Positions 33,669 to 42,445 of a stretch of 47,889 nt of DNA are shown one piece after another. Each line of letters opens with the position of its first letter. The first letter of the stretch is position 1. The DNA comes from Halieaceae bacterium UBA6060 (GTDB lineage Bacteria; Pseudomonadota; Gammaproteobacteria; Pseudomonadales; Halieaceae): assembly GCA_002428935.1 (NCBI GenBank), contig DIYG01000087.1, positions 1 through 47,889 of the forward strand. The letters run 5' to 3'. Under the pieces are notes generated by a model, which saw only the letters and a program-made list of their open reading frames with translations, did no database searches and had not been told where the DNA came from. A program made the position numbers and the translations under genes.

Positions 33669-35330
33669 ATGCGGGCGTTATTTAATTTCGATTTGAGTCA
33701 TCTTCGCGGTGACATATACGGTGGTCTGACCGCTGGCGTGGTTGCCATACCCCTGGCCCTTGCTTTCGGTGTGGCCTCAGGTCTTGGACCCATGGCCGGT
33801 ATGTACGGCGCGATCTTTGTCGGTTTCTTCGCTGCGCTGTTTGGCGGAACGCCGACCAATGTGTCGGGCCCCACAGGCCCCATGGTGGTGGTGCTCGCCG
33901 GCCTGTTTGCGAGCCTCTCGGGTGATGTGAGCCTGATTCTCACGGCTGTCATGCTGGCGGGTCTCTTCCAGGTGGCTTTCGGCGCCTTTGGTGTAGGCCA
34001 GTACATTCGCCTGGTGCCTTACCCCGTAGTGTCGGGCTTTATGAGCGGCATCGGCGTGATCATCATCATCCTGCAAATCGATGCATTCTTTGGGCACTCC
34101 TCGCCATCGGGCACTCTGTCCCATCTGGCCTATGTGCCCACGGCCCTATCCGATATCAATTTCTCTGCCCTGGTGGTGGGTGTGGTGACCCTGGCGGTGG
34201 CCTACAAGTGGCCCACAAGCTGGGGCACCTATGTGCCCGGCCCCCTGGCGGCGCTAACCGTAGGCACGCTCCTAAGCCTGGTGCTACCGGTGATGCCGAT
34301 CCTCGGTGATATTCCGTCCGGCATTCCCAGCCTGCATATGCCGGTTTTTGATCAAGCGGCGATGATGTTGGTCATCGAGGCCGCCTTTATCCTCGCGGTG
34401 CTGGGCTCCATAGACAGCCTGTTGACCTCCCTTGTGGCGGACAACATGACGCGGACCCGGCATGACTCCAACAAGGAACTCATCGGGCAGGGCATCGGTA
34501 ATACGGTAGCCGGACTGTTCGGTGGGATCGCCGGTGCCGGCGCGACCATGCGTACGGTGATCAATATTCGCTCCGGTGGTGTGACTCGCTTGTCCGGGAT
34601 GATTCACTCGGTGGTCCTCATGGCCGTGGTTTTGGGCGTGGGTTCCATTGCCTCGGTCATTCCTCACGCCGCGTTGGCCGGGGTATTGGTCAAGGTCGGT
34701 ATGGACATCATCGACTTTAGCTATCTCAAGCGTGCCCACCGTGGCCCGCGCTGGGATCTGGTGCTCATGGCCCTCGTGCTGAGCCTAACGGTGTTCGTGG
34801 ACCTTATTACGGCCGTTGGCGCCGGTGTGGTCCTCGCGGCGCTAGCCTATGTGAAGCAGGTCGCGAAGATTCAGCTCGAAGAACTGGCCTCGCGTCCCTA
34901 TGCGCAAGCCAGCGCCGAAGAGCGCAGTCTTCTTGATCGCCTGGGTAACCAGGTGACGGTTTTTGAGTTTGGCGGCCCGCTCAGCTTTGGTGCCGCTGCT
35001 GATGTGGGACACCACGTGCGGGAGCGGTACCGCGACGCCACGCACTCGATACTTCTCGATTTCAATCGGGTGCCTTTTATCGACGTATCGGCGGCACGCG
35101 CCGTAGAGACTATTGCCGGTGATGCTCACAAAGCGGGTAAACGTGTCTATATCACCGGCATGGCTAGCAATGTGCAGGACACCCTCGTGAGTCTGGGTGC
35201 TGATGCCACCATCGCCGAAGAGGCTTACTACGACACGCGGCTCGAAGCCCTGGAGGCAATCGCTAACACAAGTGCGACGGACGAGCGCGGTCGGCCCGCG
35301 CGTCTCGTGTCCGCCGTGGCGACAGGCTAG
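33669..35330 (+). CDS. SulP family anion transporter
   Basis: SulP proteins move sulfate, bicarbonate or other anions across the inner membrane. From ATG 33669 the protein has 553 residues. GGGGGAGGG (33651-33659) leaves about 10 bases to this ATG but only one to ATG 33660, so the later start is preferred. About 10-12 membrane segments span residues 15-400, with the family phrases GLTAGVVAIPLALAFGVASGL, FGGTPTNVSGPTGPMVVV and GQGIGNTVAGLFGG. The last 120 residues form a STAS domain (LDFNRVPFIDVSAARAVE). The substrate cannot be told. The OxyR-like regulator upstream and the CaMKII-type protein downstream suggest a regulated set of three. Confidence 0.9.
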   Translation: MRALFNFDLSHLRGDIYGGLTAGVVAIPLALAFGVASGLGPMAGMYGAIFVGFFAALFGGTPTNVSGPTGPMVVVLAGLFASLSGDVSLILTAVMLAGLFQVAFGAFGVGQYIRLVPYPVVSGFMSGIGVIIIILQIDAFFGHSSPSGTLSHLAYVPTALSDINFSALVVGVVTLAVAYKWPTSWGTYVPGPLAALTVGTLLSLVLPVMPILGDIPSGIPSLHMPVFDQAAMMLVIEAAFILAVLGSIDSLLTSLVADNMTRTRHDSNKELIGQGIGNTVAGLFGGIAGAGATMRTVINIRSGGVTRLSGMIHSVVLMAVVLGVGSIASVIPHAALAGVLVKVGMDIIDFSYLKRAHRGPRWDLVLMALVLSLTVFVDLITAVGAGVVLAALAYVKQVAKIQLEELASRPYAQASAEERSLLDRLGNQVTVFEFGGPLSFGAAADVGHHVRERYRDATHSILLDFNRVPFIDVSAARAVETIAGDAHKAGKRVYITGMASNVQDTLVSLGADATIAEEAYYDTRLEALEAIANTSATDERGRPARLVSAVATG

Positions 35331-35345
35331 AGCAATTAATACGCG

Positions 35346-35363
35346 GCCAGGGGGAGCCCTGGC
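35346..35363. other. Hairpin between sulP and the downstream gene
   Basis: GCCAGGG and CCCTGGC form a 7-bp stem around GGAG, 15 bases after the sulP stop. There is no T run, so it is not a classic terminator. It may stabilise the upstream part of a shared transcript or cause partial pausing. Confidence 0.35.
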
Positions 35364-35431
35364 GCGAAGCGGCGGTACCGAATTAGGAACTACGAACCGA
35401 AGGAAAACGGTTCAGACCAAGGAGCACTTTG

Positions 35432-35836
35432 ATGAACGACAATAAAATTCTGGACCTGTTTGCGCGTTGGAACGCGGCCCTGGCCACGGGTAATCCCGAT
35501 GCTGTGACATCGCTCTACGCCGATGACGCTATTCTGCTGCCGACGGTTTCGAATCAAGTGCGGCACAATCACGAAGAGATTCGCGACTATTTCGTCAGCT
35601 TTCTGGCCAAGGAACCCCAGGGAGTGATCGATGAGGCGAACGTGCGCTTTCTCGCCGACAACCTGGCGATCAATTCCGGCGTGTATACCTTCACCTTTGG
35701 CAACGGTGACCAGGTGACGGCCCGATTCACCTACCTCTACCGGCTTATCGATGGGGTTTGGAAGATCGCCGAGCACCACAGTTCCGCCATGCCGGAAGTG
35801 ATCGAAGCTTCCGACAGCGTGGTTGTAGCTGCTTGA
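35432..35836 (+). CDS. SnoaL-like / CaMKII association-domain protein
   Basis: The 134-residue protein fits the NTF2-like fold of the CaMKII association domain and SgcJ/EcaC families: FARWNAALATGNPDAVTSLYADDAILLPT at the N terminus, IRDYFVSFL in the middle, and ARFTYLYRLIDGVWKIAEHHSSAMPE at the end. These small cupped domains usually assemble into oligomers and bind small ligands. AAGGAG precedes the ATG at 35432. It lies 101 bases downstream of sulP on the same strand and ends at a strong terminator. A role in binding an anion or partnering SulP is inferred from context only. Confidence 0.78.
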   Translation: MNDNKILDLFARWNAALATGNPDAVTSLYADDAILLPTVSNQVRHNHEEIRDYFVSFLAKEPQGVIDEANVRFLADNLAINSGVYTFTFGNGDQVTARFTYLYRLIDGVWKIAEHHSSAMPEVIEASDSVVVAA

Positions 35837-35878
35837 GTGACTCACCCTTCCGTTAGCGGGGGGGATAAAACCTGAGAG

Positions 35879-35905
35879 AAGACGCCCTGGGGCGTCTTTT
35901 TTTTT
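35879..35905 (+). terminator. Rho-independent terminator after the SulP locus
   Basis: AAGACGCC and GGCGTCTT form a perfect 8-bp stem around CTGG; a run of nine T residues overlaps the stem's end. It lies 43 bases after the NTF2-like gene and closes the sulP transcript. Confidence 0.9.
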
Positions 35906-36050
35906 GGAGTGCACCTTTTTATACATCTTTTGGCGTACGCCTTTTGCTAGATCGCCCCCGTTGCCGGACCATCTTCTCGATAGCGTGCGTTGACCTATGG
36001 ACGAACTGAAGACTACCTAAGGTGCTTGCGCCAGGGCTGAGGATCAGGCG

Positions 36051-37610
36051 TCAGTCCCGATCGAGAATGAATACACCACCCTCTAACCACGCACCCTTCT
36101 CTTTACGAAGGTTGATGGTTTTGTGGGTCGATAGACGGAAACCCGCTTTTTCCGCCTGCGCTTGCACATAGGCGGCGCTGTGGGCGTAGCGTCCTGAGTC
36201 CCGCAGGACAAATTCTCCGTCGGGGATCTGCTCGGTACTTAGCAGTAGCCGCCCGCCCGCTGCCGTGTGGCGATAACAGGCTTGAAAAAGATCCGTTAGG
36301 CCGCCGATATACACCACCACCTCGGCGCAGATGATCAGGTTGAACGCGTCGTTGGTGGACTGGAACCAGCTCATGATATCGTTGACAAAAAGCTCGTCAT
36401 AGACGGCCTTTTCCTGGGCCTTGGTGACCATGGCCTGGGCGACGTCCAGCCCCACGAGCTCACTGCAAAAACTGCGGATCTCTACGCCAACCAGGCCCGT
36501 ACCACAGCCCAGATCCAGGGCTTTCTCGTACCAGGCGTCTTCGCCATCGAGTTCCTGGAGCATTCCGGGGATTCGTTGCGGCAGGTTGTACTCAAGGGTT
36601 TCCGTAAGGTGCTTGTCGAAGCGCGCGGCGTAGTCTTCAAAGACATTGCGAGCGTACGCCGGGTCGGCGTGATCCAGGCGCTTGTCGCCCAGGGCTGCCA
36701 GCATGTGCCTCGCCACATGGTCCTGCGGATCAATCTGCAGGAGCTGCTCATACTTTTCTGCGGCAGCTGTGCGTTGCTCAAGCCTCATCAGCGCGCTTGC
36801 CATGCCCTTGAGAGCTACCGTATTGCGCGGATTGAGCTTCAGAAAGTCGGCGAAAATGCCCAAGGCCGCGTTCGAACGGCGAAGGCCTAAGAGACTCTGA
36901 GCGTAGTTGAGCAAAGCCTTTGGGTGCTGTCGGTCTATACCCAGGGCGCTCTCGTAGGCCTCGACGGCTTCGTCGTGACGCCCCAGGTCGTTTAAGACGT
37001 TACCCAAGTTGTTATAGGCGTCCACATTAATGGGCCGCAGCTTGATGCTTCTTCGATAGGCTTCCACGGCCTCCTCGGTGCGTTTGGCGCCGCGCAGGGC
37101 GCGACCCAAACCCAGGTAGCCATCGGCGTCCAGATGATTGCGTCGGGCCAACTCCTGATAGGCGTTTAGCGCCTCCTCGTAGCGTTCCAGGTCCGCGAGC
37201 ACCGATGCCAGATTGCCCAGAGCTTCGGAGTAATGGGGCTCGATAGCTAACGCTGTTTGGAGTTCTTTCACAGCTACATCGCGCTCATCCAGGCGAACCA
37301 GGATGACGGCGAGGAGATTGTGCAGGGCGGGTTGGCTCGGATACCGTCGGCACAAACGTTGTGCCTCCGCCCGTGCCGCATCAAAGTGACCCCGCTCCAT
37401 GAGTTGGTGCACTCGCCGAAAATCGCTCTCCGAGAGGGGAGCGTCGCTGGTGCTCTGCAATGCCCTCAGAGCCTTTTTGGCCTTTTTATTAGCCGGGTTC
37501 TGCGTGAGCACCGCATTCAACAGGCCAATGGCCTGGGAGGCGTCACCTCGGGAAGCCAGCTTGCCCGCTTTGTTGATCGCCTCGTCGGGCGTGAGGCTCG
37601 AATTACTCAC
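36051..37610 (-). CDS. TPR-repeat protein with C-terminal SAM methyltransferase domain
   Basis: The first 300 residues of this 519-residue protein are about eight TPR units (for example EALGNLASVLADLERYEEALNAYQELAR and AYNNLGNVLNDLGRHDEAVEAYESALG). The last 200 form a class I methyltransferase domain with motif I LDLGCGTGLVGVEI, motif II LVGLDVAQAMV and a later LIICAEVVVYIG. Both parts lack a signal peptide, so it should act in the cytoplasm, where TPRs may bind the protein substrate. The start is GTG at 37610, 9 bases after the stop of the outer-membrane barrel gene, so the two are likely one transcript. The substrate is unknown. Confidence 0.82.
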   Translation of the reverse strand: MSNSSLTPDEAINKAGKLASRGDASQAIGLLNAVLTQNPANKKAKKALRALQSTSDAPLSESDFRRVHQLMERGHFDAARAEAQRLCRRYPSQPALHNLLAVILVRLDERDVAVKELQTALAIEPHYSEALGNLASVLADLERYEEALNAYQELARRNHLDADGYLGLGRALRGAKRTEEAVEAYRRSIKLRPINVDAYNNLGNVLNDLGRHDEAVEAYESALGIDRQHPKALLNYAQSLLGLRRSNAALGIFADFLKLNPRNTVALKGMASALMRLEQRTAAAEKYEQLLQIDPQDHVARHMLAALGDKRLDHADPAYARNVFEDYAARFDKHLTETLEYNLPQRIPGMLQELDGEDAWYEKALDLGCGTGLVGVEIRSFCSELVGLDVAQAMVTKAQEKAVYDELFVNDIMSWFQSTNDAFNLIICAEVVVYIGGLTDLFQACYRHTAAGGRLLLSTEQIPDGEFVLRDSGRYAHSAAYVQAQAEKAGFRLSTHKTINLRKEKGAWLEGGVFILDRD

Positions 37611-37619
37611 AGATAAATA

Positions 37620-38501
37620 TCAAAAGCCAAAGTTCAGGGTAAGGGTGGGGCCATCCAGGGTCACATCGAACGCTAACTCACCTCGCTCGCGATCCTGGGT
37701 GATATCAATATCCGTGCGTTGGTAGCCGAGAGAGATGCCGATATTCTCGCCGATAGCGTAAAACGCTCGCAGATGGGCATAGGTGAAATCGCCGCTGTAA
37801 TCATCCACGTTGGCCGATAGCCATCCTGCGGTCAACCGCAAACCGAGCTTATCGGTAATGGCCCAGCTCGCCACGCCGCGGAGGTTGGGTACGGGAGCGA
37901 GGAGAGATTCATTTGCGGCCTGAAAGCCGGCTTCATTTTCGTTAAGACGCACTTCGCCGCGGATATTTGCACCCAGATCGAGAGCGTGGATACCGCCGCC
38001 CAGCCACAAAGAGAAACGTTCGGTAGCGTAGGTTTTGTACACCACGTCAAGCACATAGGCATCGACATCGATGGTGGCGCGGATGTCGGTGCCCGTTTCG
38101 AATTCCACACCGTCATATTCAAATTGTCGCTCTACGGTACGGCCGCCGCTGGCTGAGAAGCTGTAGGTTCCCGCGGTGACCGCCCACTTGGGTTTGAATT
38201 GGTATCGGTACTGAAAAAAGAACGTGCTGTCGACATCGTCAACGGCCAGGTCGTCCAGAGAAATGCCCGCAGTGCCACCGCCGTCCACACTAGCTCGAAT
38301 CGTGGCTTCGGCCTTTTGCTCGGCGCCGCCAATGGCGAACATGTGTTTCTTACCGTAGACCGTGTTGGCGAGCATGCCGCTGGCCTGTTGCGCGCTGCCG
38401 GTTTGCGCATATCCCGCCAGGCTAGCAAGCGTGGCGATGGCCAGCATCTGCCGGATCACCGGCGCGAACCACCAGGCGTTGCTTTGCATTGAATTGCCCA
38501 T
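37620..38501 (-). CDS. Outer-membrane beta-barrel protein
   Basis: The 293-residue protein has a signal sequence (MLAIATLASLAGYAQTGSA, residues about 19-37) and then alternating beta-strand sequence: STFFFQYRYQF, WAVTAGTYSF, FSLWLGGGIHALDLG, LGLRLTAGWLSANVDD, IGISLGYQRTD. It ends in LTLNFGF with a terminal aromatic residue, as in porin-type barrels assembled by BAM. AAGGAA lies just before the ATG at 38501. About ten strands are visible, which suggests an OmpA/OmpW-sized barrel. Its partner gene, 9 bases downstream, is the TPR methyltransferase. No ligand can be named. Confidence 0.75.
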   Translation of the reverse strand: MGNSMQSNAWWFAPVIRQMLAIATLASLAGYAQTGSAQQASGMLANTVYGKKHMFAIGGAEQKAEATIRASVDGGGTAGISLDDLAVDDVDSTFFFQYRYQFKPKWAVTAGTYSFSASGGRTVERQFEYDGVEFETGTDIRATIDVDAYVLDVVYKTYATERFSLWLGGGIHALDLGANIRGEVRLNENEAGFQAANESLLAPVPNLRGVASWAITDKLGLRLTAGWLSANVDDYSGDFTYAHLRAFYAIGENIGISLGYQRTDIDITQDRERGELAFDVTLDGPTLTLNFGF

Positions 38502-38585
38502 GGTATTCCTTCCCCCCCCAAGCGTAGAACCAGTGAGTTTACCGCATCATGGCGAGCATTCTTTGGGAAAAGTACGGCCCGAGGG

Positions 38586-39626
38586 TCAGCTTCCCGGCGA
38601 TACCGAGTAGTCCGGCGCGATCTCGAGCTTGCTTGCGGCACCGGTTTCCTCACGAACCAGCCGCGGAACGAGATAGCCCGGGCGCATGGCGGCCAGACGT
38701 CCAAGGATACGTCGGCTTCTCTCCACGGGTACCTCAAAATGCGCGGCGCCCGCGACCCGATCCAACTGGTGCAGGTAATAGGGCAGGGCACCGGCAGCGA
38801 ATAATCGATCACTCAGCAGGGCCAGGGTCGTGGGATCGTCGTTGACGCCGGTCAGGAGCACGGATTGGTTGAGTACGGTGGCTCCGGCGTCTCTCATACG
38901 CCCGATAGCGTCGGCGGTCGCGCCATCGATTTCTTGCGGGTGATTGCTGTGGACCACAACGACCACCTGCGGCGCACAGACGCGCAATGCGTCCTCTAGC
39001 CCACGAGTAACGCGGTCGGGGATTACGATGGGCAGCCGAGTATGGATACGGAGAGTTACATCGGGGCGGAGGTGTTGAATGCGCTCGCTGATGGCACGGA
39101 GCTGCTTGTCGGACAGAAGCAAAGGGTCACCACCAGAAAGAATCAGTTCGCCCAGTTTAGGGTCGGCCAGGAGTGCGTCTATGTCGGCCAGGCGCTGGGT
39201 CGAAGACACCGCATTCTCGGCGTAGGGATAGTGGCGGCGGAAGCAGTAGCGACAGTTCACGGCGCACTGTCCGGTTACGACTAAGAGGGCACGACCGCGG
39301 TACTTTTGTAGAACCCCGGGAGCCCCTGCGTACTGCGCAACTTCACCCACGGGATCTTTACTGAAGGCCGGATCAACGTGGTCTTCCGCCGGTGTTGCCA
39401 ATACCTGGTGGAGCAGTGGGTCCTGGGGGTCACCGGGGGTTATCCGGGCTGCAAAAGCGCGGGGCACAAGGAGCGGGAACTCGCGATCTGCGGCACTGGA
39501 GTAGGGTAAGTCCTCGGGCGATAGGTGCAGGGCCGACGCCAGTGCTTCCGGCGTGCGGATGGCCCCCTTGAGCTGTTCCTGCCAGCTCTCCTGCGCGTCG
39601 CCATGCAATGGAATGAGTTCGCCCAT
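38586..39626 (-). CDS. epmB: EF-P beta-lysylation protein EpmB (lysine 2,3-aminomutase family)
   Basis: EpmB is a radical-SAM, PLP enzyme that turns lysine into beta-lysine for EpmA to attach to elongation factor P. The 346-residue protein has the cluster motif CAVNCRYC (in GQCAVNCRYCFRRHYPY), the SGGDPLLLSD SAM-binding block, and the PLP lysine region in its last third, in line with E. coli EpmB. Full-length lysine aminomutases are longer and carry an extra domain missing here. Its ATG overlaps the stop of the FAD oxidase gene by one base (TGATG), so translation is coupled. epmA and efp are not in the window. Confidence 0.88.
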   Translation of the reverse strand: MGELIPLHGDAQESWQEQLKGAIRTPEALASALHLSPEDLPYSSAADREFPLLVPRAFAARITPGDPQDPLLHQVLATPAEDHVDPAFSKDPVGEVAQYAGAPGVLQKYRGRALLVVTGQCAVNCRYCFRRHYPYAENAVSSTQRLADIDALLADPKLGELILSGGDPLLLSDKQLRAISERIQHLRPDVTLRIHTRLPIVIPDRVTRGLEDALRVCAPQVVVVVHSNHPQEIDGATADAIGRMRDAGATVLNQSVLLTGVNDDPTTLALLSDRLFAAGALPYYLHQLDRVAGAAHFEVPVERSRRILGRLAAMRPGYLVPRLVREETGAASKLEIAPDYSVSPGS

Positions 39627-40906
39627 CAGCCGAGCCGATCTCGTAGGGCGTAATAGAGCATCCCCGCCACCAGCCCCGGCCAGCGCAGCAGCGTGCCGCC
39701 GGGAAACCTGGGCGAGGGCACGCGGGCCATAACGTCAAAGCGTTCGGCGGTGCCAGCGATGGCTTCGGCGAGGAGTTTCCCGCTCAGAGTCGCGATCGGT
39801 ACACCGTGGCCGGAATAGCCGTGGGCGTAGAAAATCCTCGGTGACGCCCTGCCCAGGGCCGGCATCCGGTTCATGGTGATAGCGAGGGTTCCTCCCCAGC
39901 CGTAATCGATGCGCGTGTCTTTGAGCTCGGGATAAATCTTCAGCATGTACGGTCGGACGAAAGCTTTGATGTCGCTGGGGAAGCGAGCGCGGTAAGACTC
40001 ACCTCCGCCGAATAAAAGTCGCCGGTCTTCGGATAACCTCCAGTAGTTGATGACAAAGCGCGTGTCTGACATGGATGTGTCGTCGCGAATCAATCGCCGG
40101 GCGGTAGCCTCATCGAGGGGCTCCGTGGCGAGCATGTAGTTGTTGATGGGCATGATCTGGCCTGCGACCCGCGGTTCGAGCTTACCCAGGTAGCCGTTAC
40201 AGGCCAGAAGCAGATGGTCGCAGTCCACATGACCGCCCTCGCAGTGAACGCGAACGCCGTCTTTCTCTTCGTAGTGATTGACCCGACTGTTTTCGAAAAT
40301 CGTCACGCCCAGCTTTTCTGCCGCCCGGGCCAGACCGAGACAGTACTGTAGGGGGTGGAGATGACGAGCGGCAGAGTTGACCAGGCCTCCGTGCATGCCC
40401 TGGGCCGATGTCAGCTCCCCAAGATCGGTTTTCTCTACATAGCGCAGGGCGTTGAAATCGTAGTTCTCGGCCAGGTGGTCAACTTCTTCGCGCAATTCGC
40501 GAGCGGCTTTGGGCGTGGCCGCAACATCGAGATTGCCGATTTTGAGATCGCAGGCGATGGCGAACTCATCGATCAACTCGCACACCAGGTCCACCGCTTC
40601 CAGGCCCAGGCTCCAAAGGGCTTTGGCCTGCTCCAGGCCGACCAGAGCTTCCAGGGTCTCCTGATCGGCCCTTTGCCCCGTGCCCACATGGCCGCCATTT
40701 CTCCCCGAGGCGCCCCAGCCTAGGCGCTCCCCCTCCAGGACCGTGACTTCAAATCCGCGCTTTCGTAAATGAATCGCCGCCGAGAGTCCCGTATAGCCGC
40801 CGCCAACAATGCACACATCGGTCCTCGCGGATCCCGCCAGCGCAGGATGTTCCGTTTGCGCGGGAGCGGTAGCGGCGTACCAGGAATCTACGGAAGCTGT
40901 GGACAT
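39626..40906 (-). CDS. FAD-dependent amine oxidoreductase, PuuB-like
   Basis: The 426-residue flavoprotein belongs to the DAO/GlyOx family. The FAD dinucleotide motif is VCIVGGGYTGLSAAIHL (residues about 31-48), followed by GWGASGRNGGHVG, where the FAD-contacting histidine is expected. A C-terminal GYSGHGVPIATLSGKLLAE block closes the FAD site. PuuB oxidises gamma-glutamylputrescine after PuuA makes it; a gamma-glutamylputrescine synthetase-like gene is divergent 190 bases away, which supports the assignment. Other amines or D-amino acids are possible. epmB overlaps its end. Confidence 0.82.
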   Translation of the reverse strand: MSTASVDSWYAATAPAQTEHPALAGSARTDVCIVGGGYTGLSAAIHLRKRGFEVTVLEGERLGWGASGRNGGHVGTGQRADQETLEALVGLEQAKALWSLGLEAVDLVCELIDEFAIACDLKIGNLDVAATPKAARELREEVDHLAENYDFNALRYVEKTDLGELTSAQGMHGGLVNSAARHLHPLQYCLGLARAAEKLGVTIFENSRVNHYEEKDGVRVHCEGGHVDCDHLLLACNGYLGKLEPRVAGQIMPINNYMLATEPLDEATARRLIRDDTSMSDTRFVINYWRLSEDRRLLFGGGESYRARFPSDIKAFVRPYMLKIYPELKDTRIDYGWGGTLAITMNRMPALGRASPRIFYAHGYSGHGVPIATLSGKLLAEAIAGTAERFDVMARVPSPRFPGGTLLRWPGLVAGMLYYALRDRLG

Positions 40907-41095
40907 GGCAGAGTAAAGGCCACTGAAGGGTAACGGAGATACTAGCGCAGGCCGTCGCGGGCGGCGACCGCTTGCGGTGGCCTGCCTGGGCTGTTCTTCC
41001 TGTCCCTGGGCTTGCAGGCCCTCCCCTTAACGGGTTGTTGTGACCAGAATGGACCTGCTGCGATACTGGAGGATTATCGGTCACGGTACTTCCGT

Positions 41096-42442
41096 ATGCG
41101 CCCAACCAACAATTCCATCGCGGACTGGTTGAAGCAACACCAGATCTCTGAAGTCGAGTGTCTGGTTCCCGACCTAACGGGCAACGCCCGGGGGAAGTTT
41201 ATCCCCGCCCACCAGTTCATCTCCCACGGTGAGCCTCGGCTTCCCGAGAGCATTCTGGTGCAGACCGTCACCGGGGAGTACAGCGACCAGCACTGGGATT
41301 TTGTTGAACCCACCGATACGGACATGTTTTTACGCCCGGATGAATCCACGGTGCGCGTCGTACCCTGGGCCCGGGAACCCACGGCGCAGATCGTCCACGA
41401 TTGCTACAACCAGAAGGGAGAGCTGCACCCATTGGCTTCGCGCACTGTGTTGCGTCGCGTACTCGATGCCTACAGCGCTGCTGGCCTGCAGCCCGTGGTG
41501 GCACCGGAAGTGGAGTTCTATTTGGTAGCCCGCAACGAAGATGCGGACAACGAGCTCGAACCCCCCATCGGACGCAGCGGCCGTCGAGAAACGGCTCGTT
41601 TGTCCTACAGCATTGATGCGGTCGCGGAGTTTGAGGACTTCGTGGAAGACATGTACGACTACGCCGACGCTCAGGAGCTGGACGTGGATACGCTTATCCA
41701 CGAGAACGGCGCCGCGCAGATGGAGATCAACTTCCGTCATGGGGATCCCTTATCTCTGGCGGACCAGGTGTTTGCGTTTAAGCGCACGGTCCGGGAAACA
41801 GCGCTGAAATACGATATGTACGCCACCTTCATGGCCAAACCCATGCAGGACGAGCCGGGTAGCGCCATGCATATCCACCAGAGCGTTTTGGACACCGACG
41901 GGCGCAACATCTTTGCCACCGCCGACGGTGAGTTCACCGATGTGTTTATGAGCTACATCGCTGGACTCCAACGGTACACGCCAGAGCTGATCAGCCTGTA
42001 TGCACCCAACGTGAACTCCTACCGCCGTCTGGCGCCGGATATCTCCGCGCCCATCAATCTCAACTGGGGTTTGGATAATCGCACCGTGGCGTTTCGAGTC
42101 CCCAATAGCGAGGCGGTTGCTACACGCGTGGAAAATCGCTTCCCCGGTGCCGATGCGAATCCCTATCTGGCCATCGCGGCCTCCCTGGCCAGCGGTTTAC
42201 TGGGTATGCAGGAGAAGCGATCACCGTCCGAGCCCCATCTGGGTACTGCGAATGAAGACGAGGTTGAAGTCGCCCGCTCCCTGGAAGAAGGTCTGAGACT
42301 CTTGGGTAGCACCGATGCGTTGTCGGAACTCTTTGGCGATTTGTTTCTGCGCGCATACGCCGCCGTAAAGCTCGACGAGTTTGAAGAGTTCAACCGCGTG
42401 ATCAGTTCCTGGGAGCGCGAGCATCTACTGCTACAGGTCTGA
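41096..42442 (+). CDS. Glutamine synthetase family protein, PuuA-like
   Basis: PuuA ligates glutamate to putrescine, using ATP, as the first step of putrescine breakdown. The start MRPTNNSIADWL...VECLVPDLTGNARGK is close to PuuA of E. coli. The 448-residue protein has the GS metal/ATP blocks EVEFYLV, NGAAQMEINFRHGD, the AMHIHQS histidine loop and NRTVAFRVPNS. ATG 41096 is the first start that keeps the family N terminus; the longer frame from 41012 covers the likely promoter. GGAGGA at 41068-41073 is too far away to serve this ATG. The FAD oxidase is divergent, and a membrane protein gene follows after 3 bases. Confidence 0.85.
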   Translation: MRPTNNSIADWLKQHQISEVECLVPDLTGNARGKFIPAHQFISHGEPRLPESILVQTVTGEYSDQHWDFVEPTDTDMFLRPDESTVRVVPWAREPTAQIVHDCYNQKGELHPLASRTVLRRVLDAYSAAGLQPVVAPEVEFYLVARNEDADNELEPPIGRSGRRETARLSYSIDAVAEFEDFVEDMYDYADAQELDVDTLIHENGAAQMEINFRHGDPLSLADQVFAFKRTVRETALKYDMYATFMAKPMQDEPGSAMHIHQSVLDTDGRNIFATADGEFTDVFMSYIAGLQRYTPELISLYAPNVNSYRRLAPDISAPINLNWGLDNRTVAFRVPNSEAVATRVENRFPGADANPYLAIAASLASGLLGMQEKRSPSEPHLGTANEDEVEVARSLEEGLRLLGSTDALSELFGDLFLRAYAAVKLDEFEEFNRVISSWEREHLLLQV

Positions 42443-42445
42443 CGC

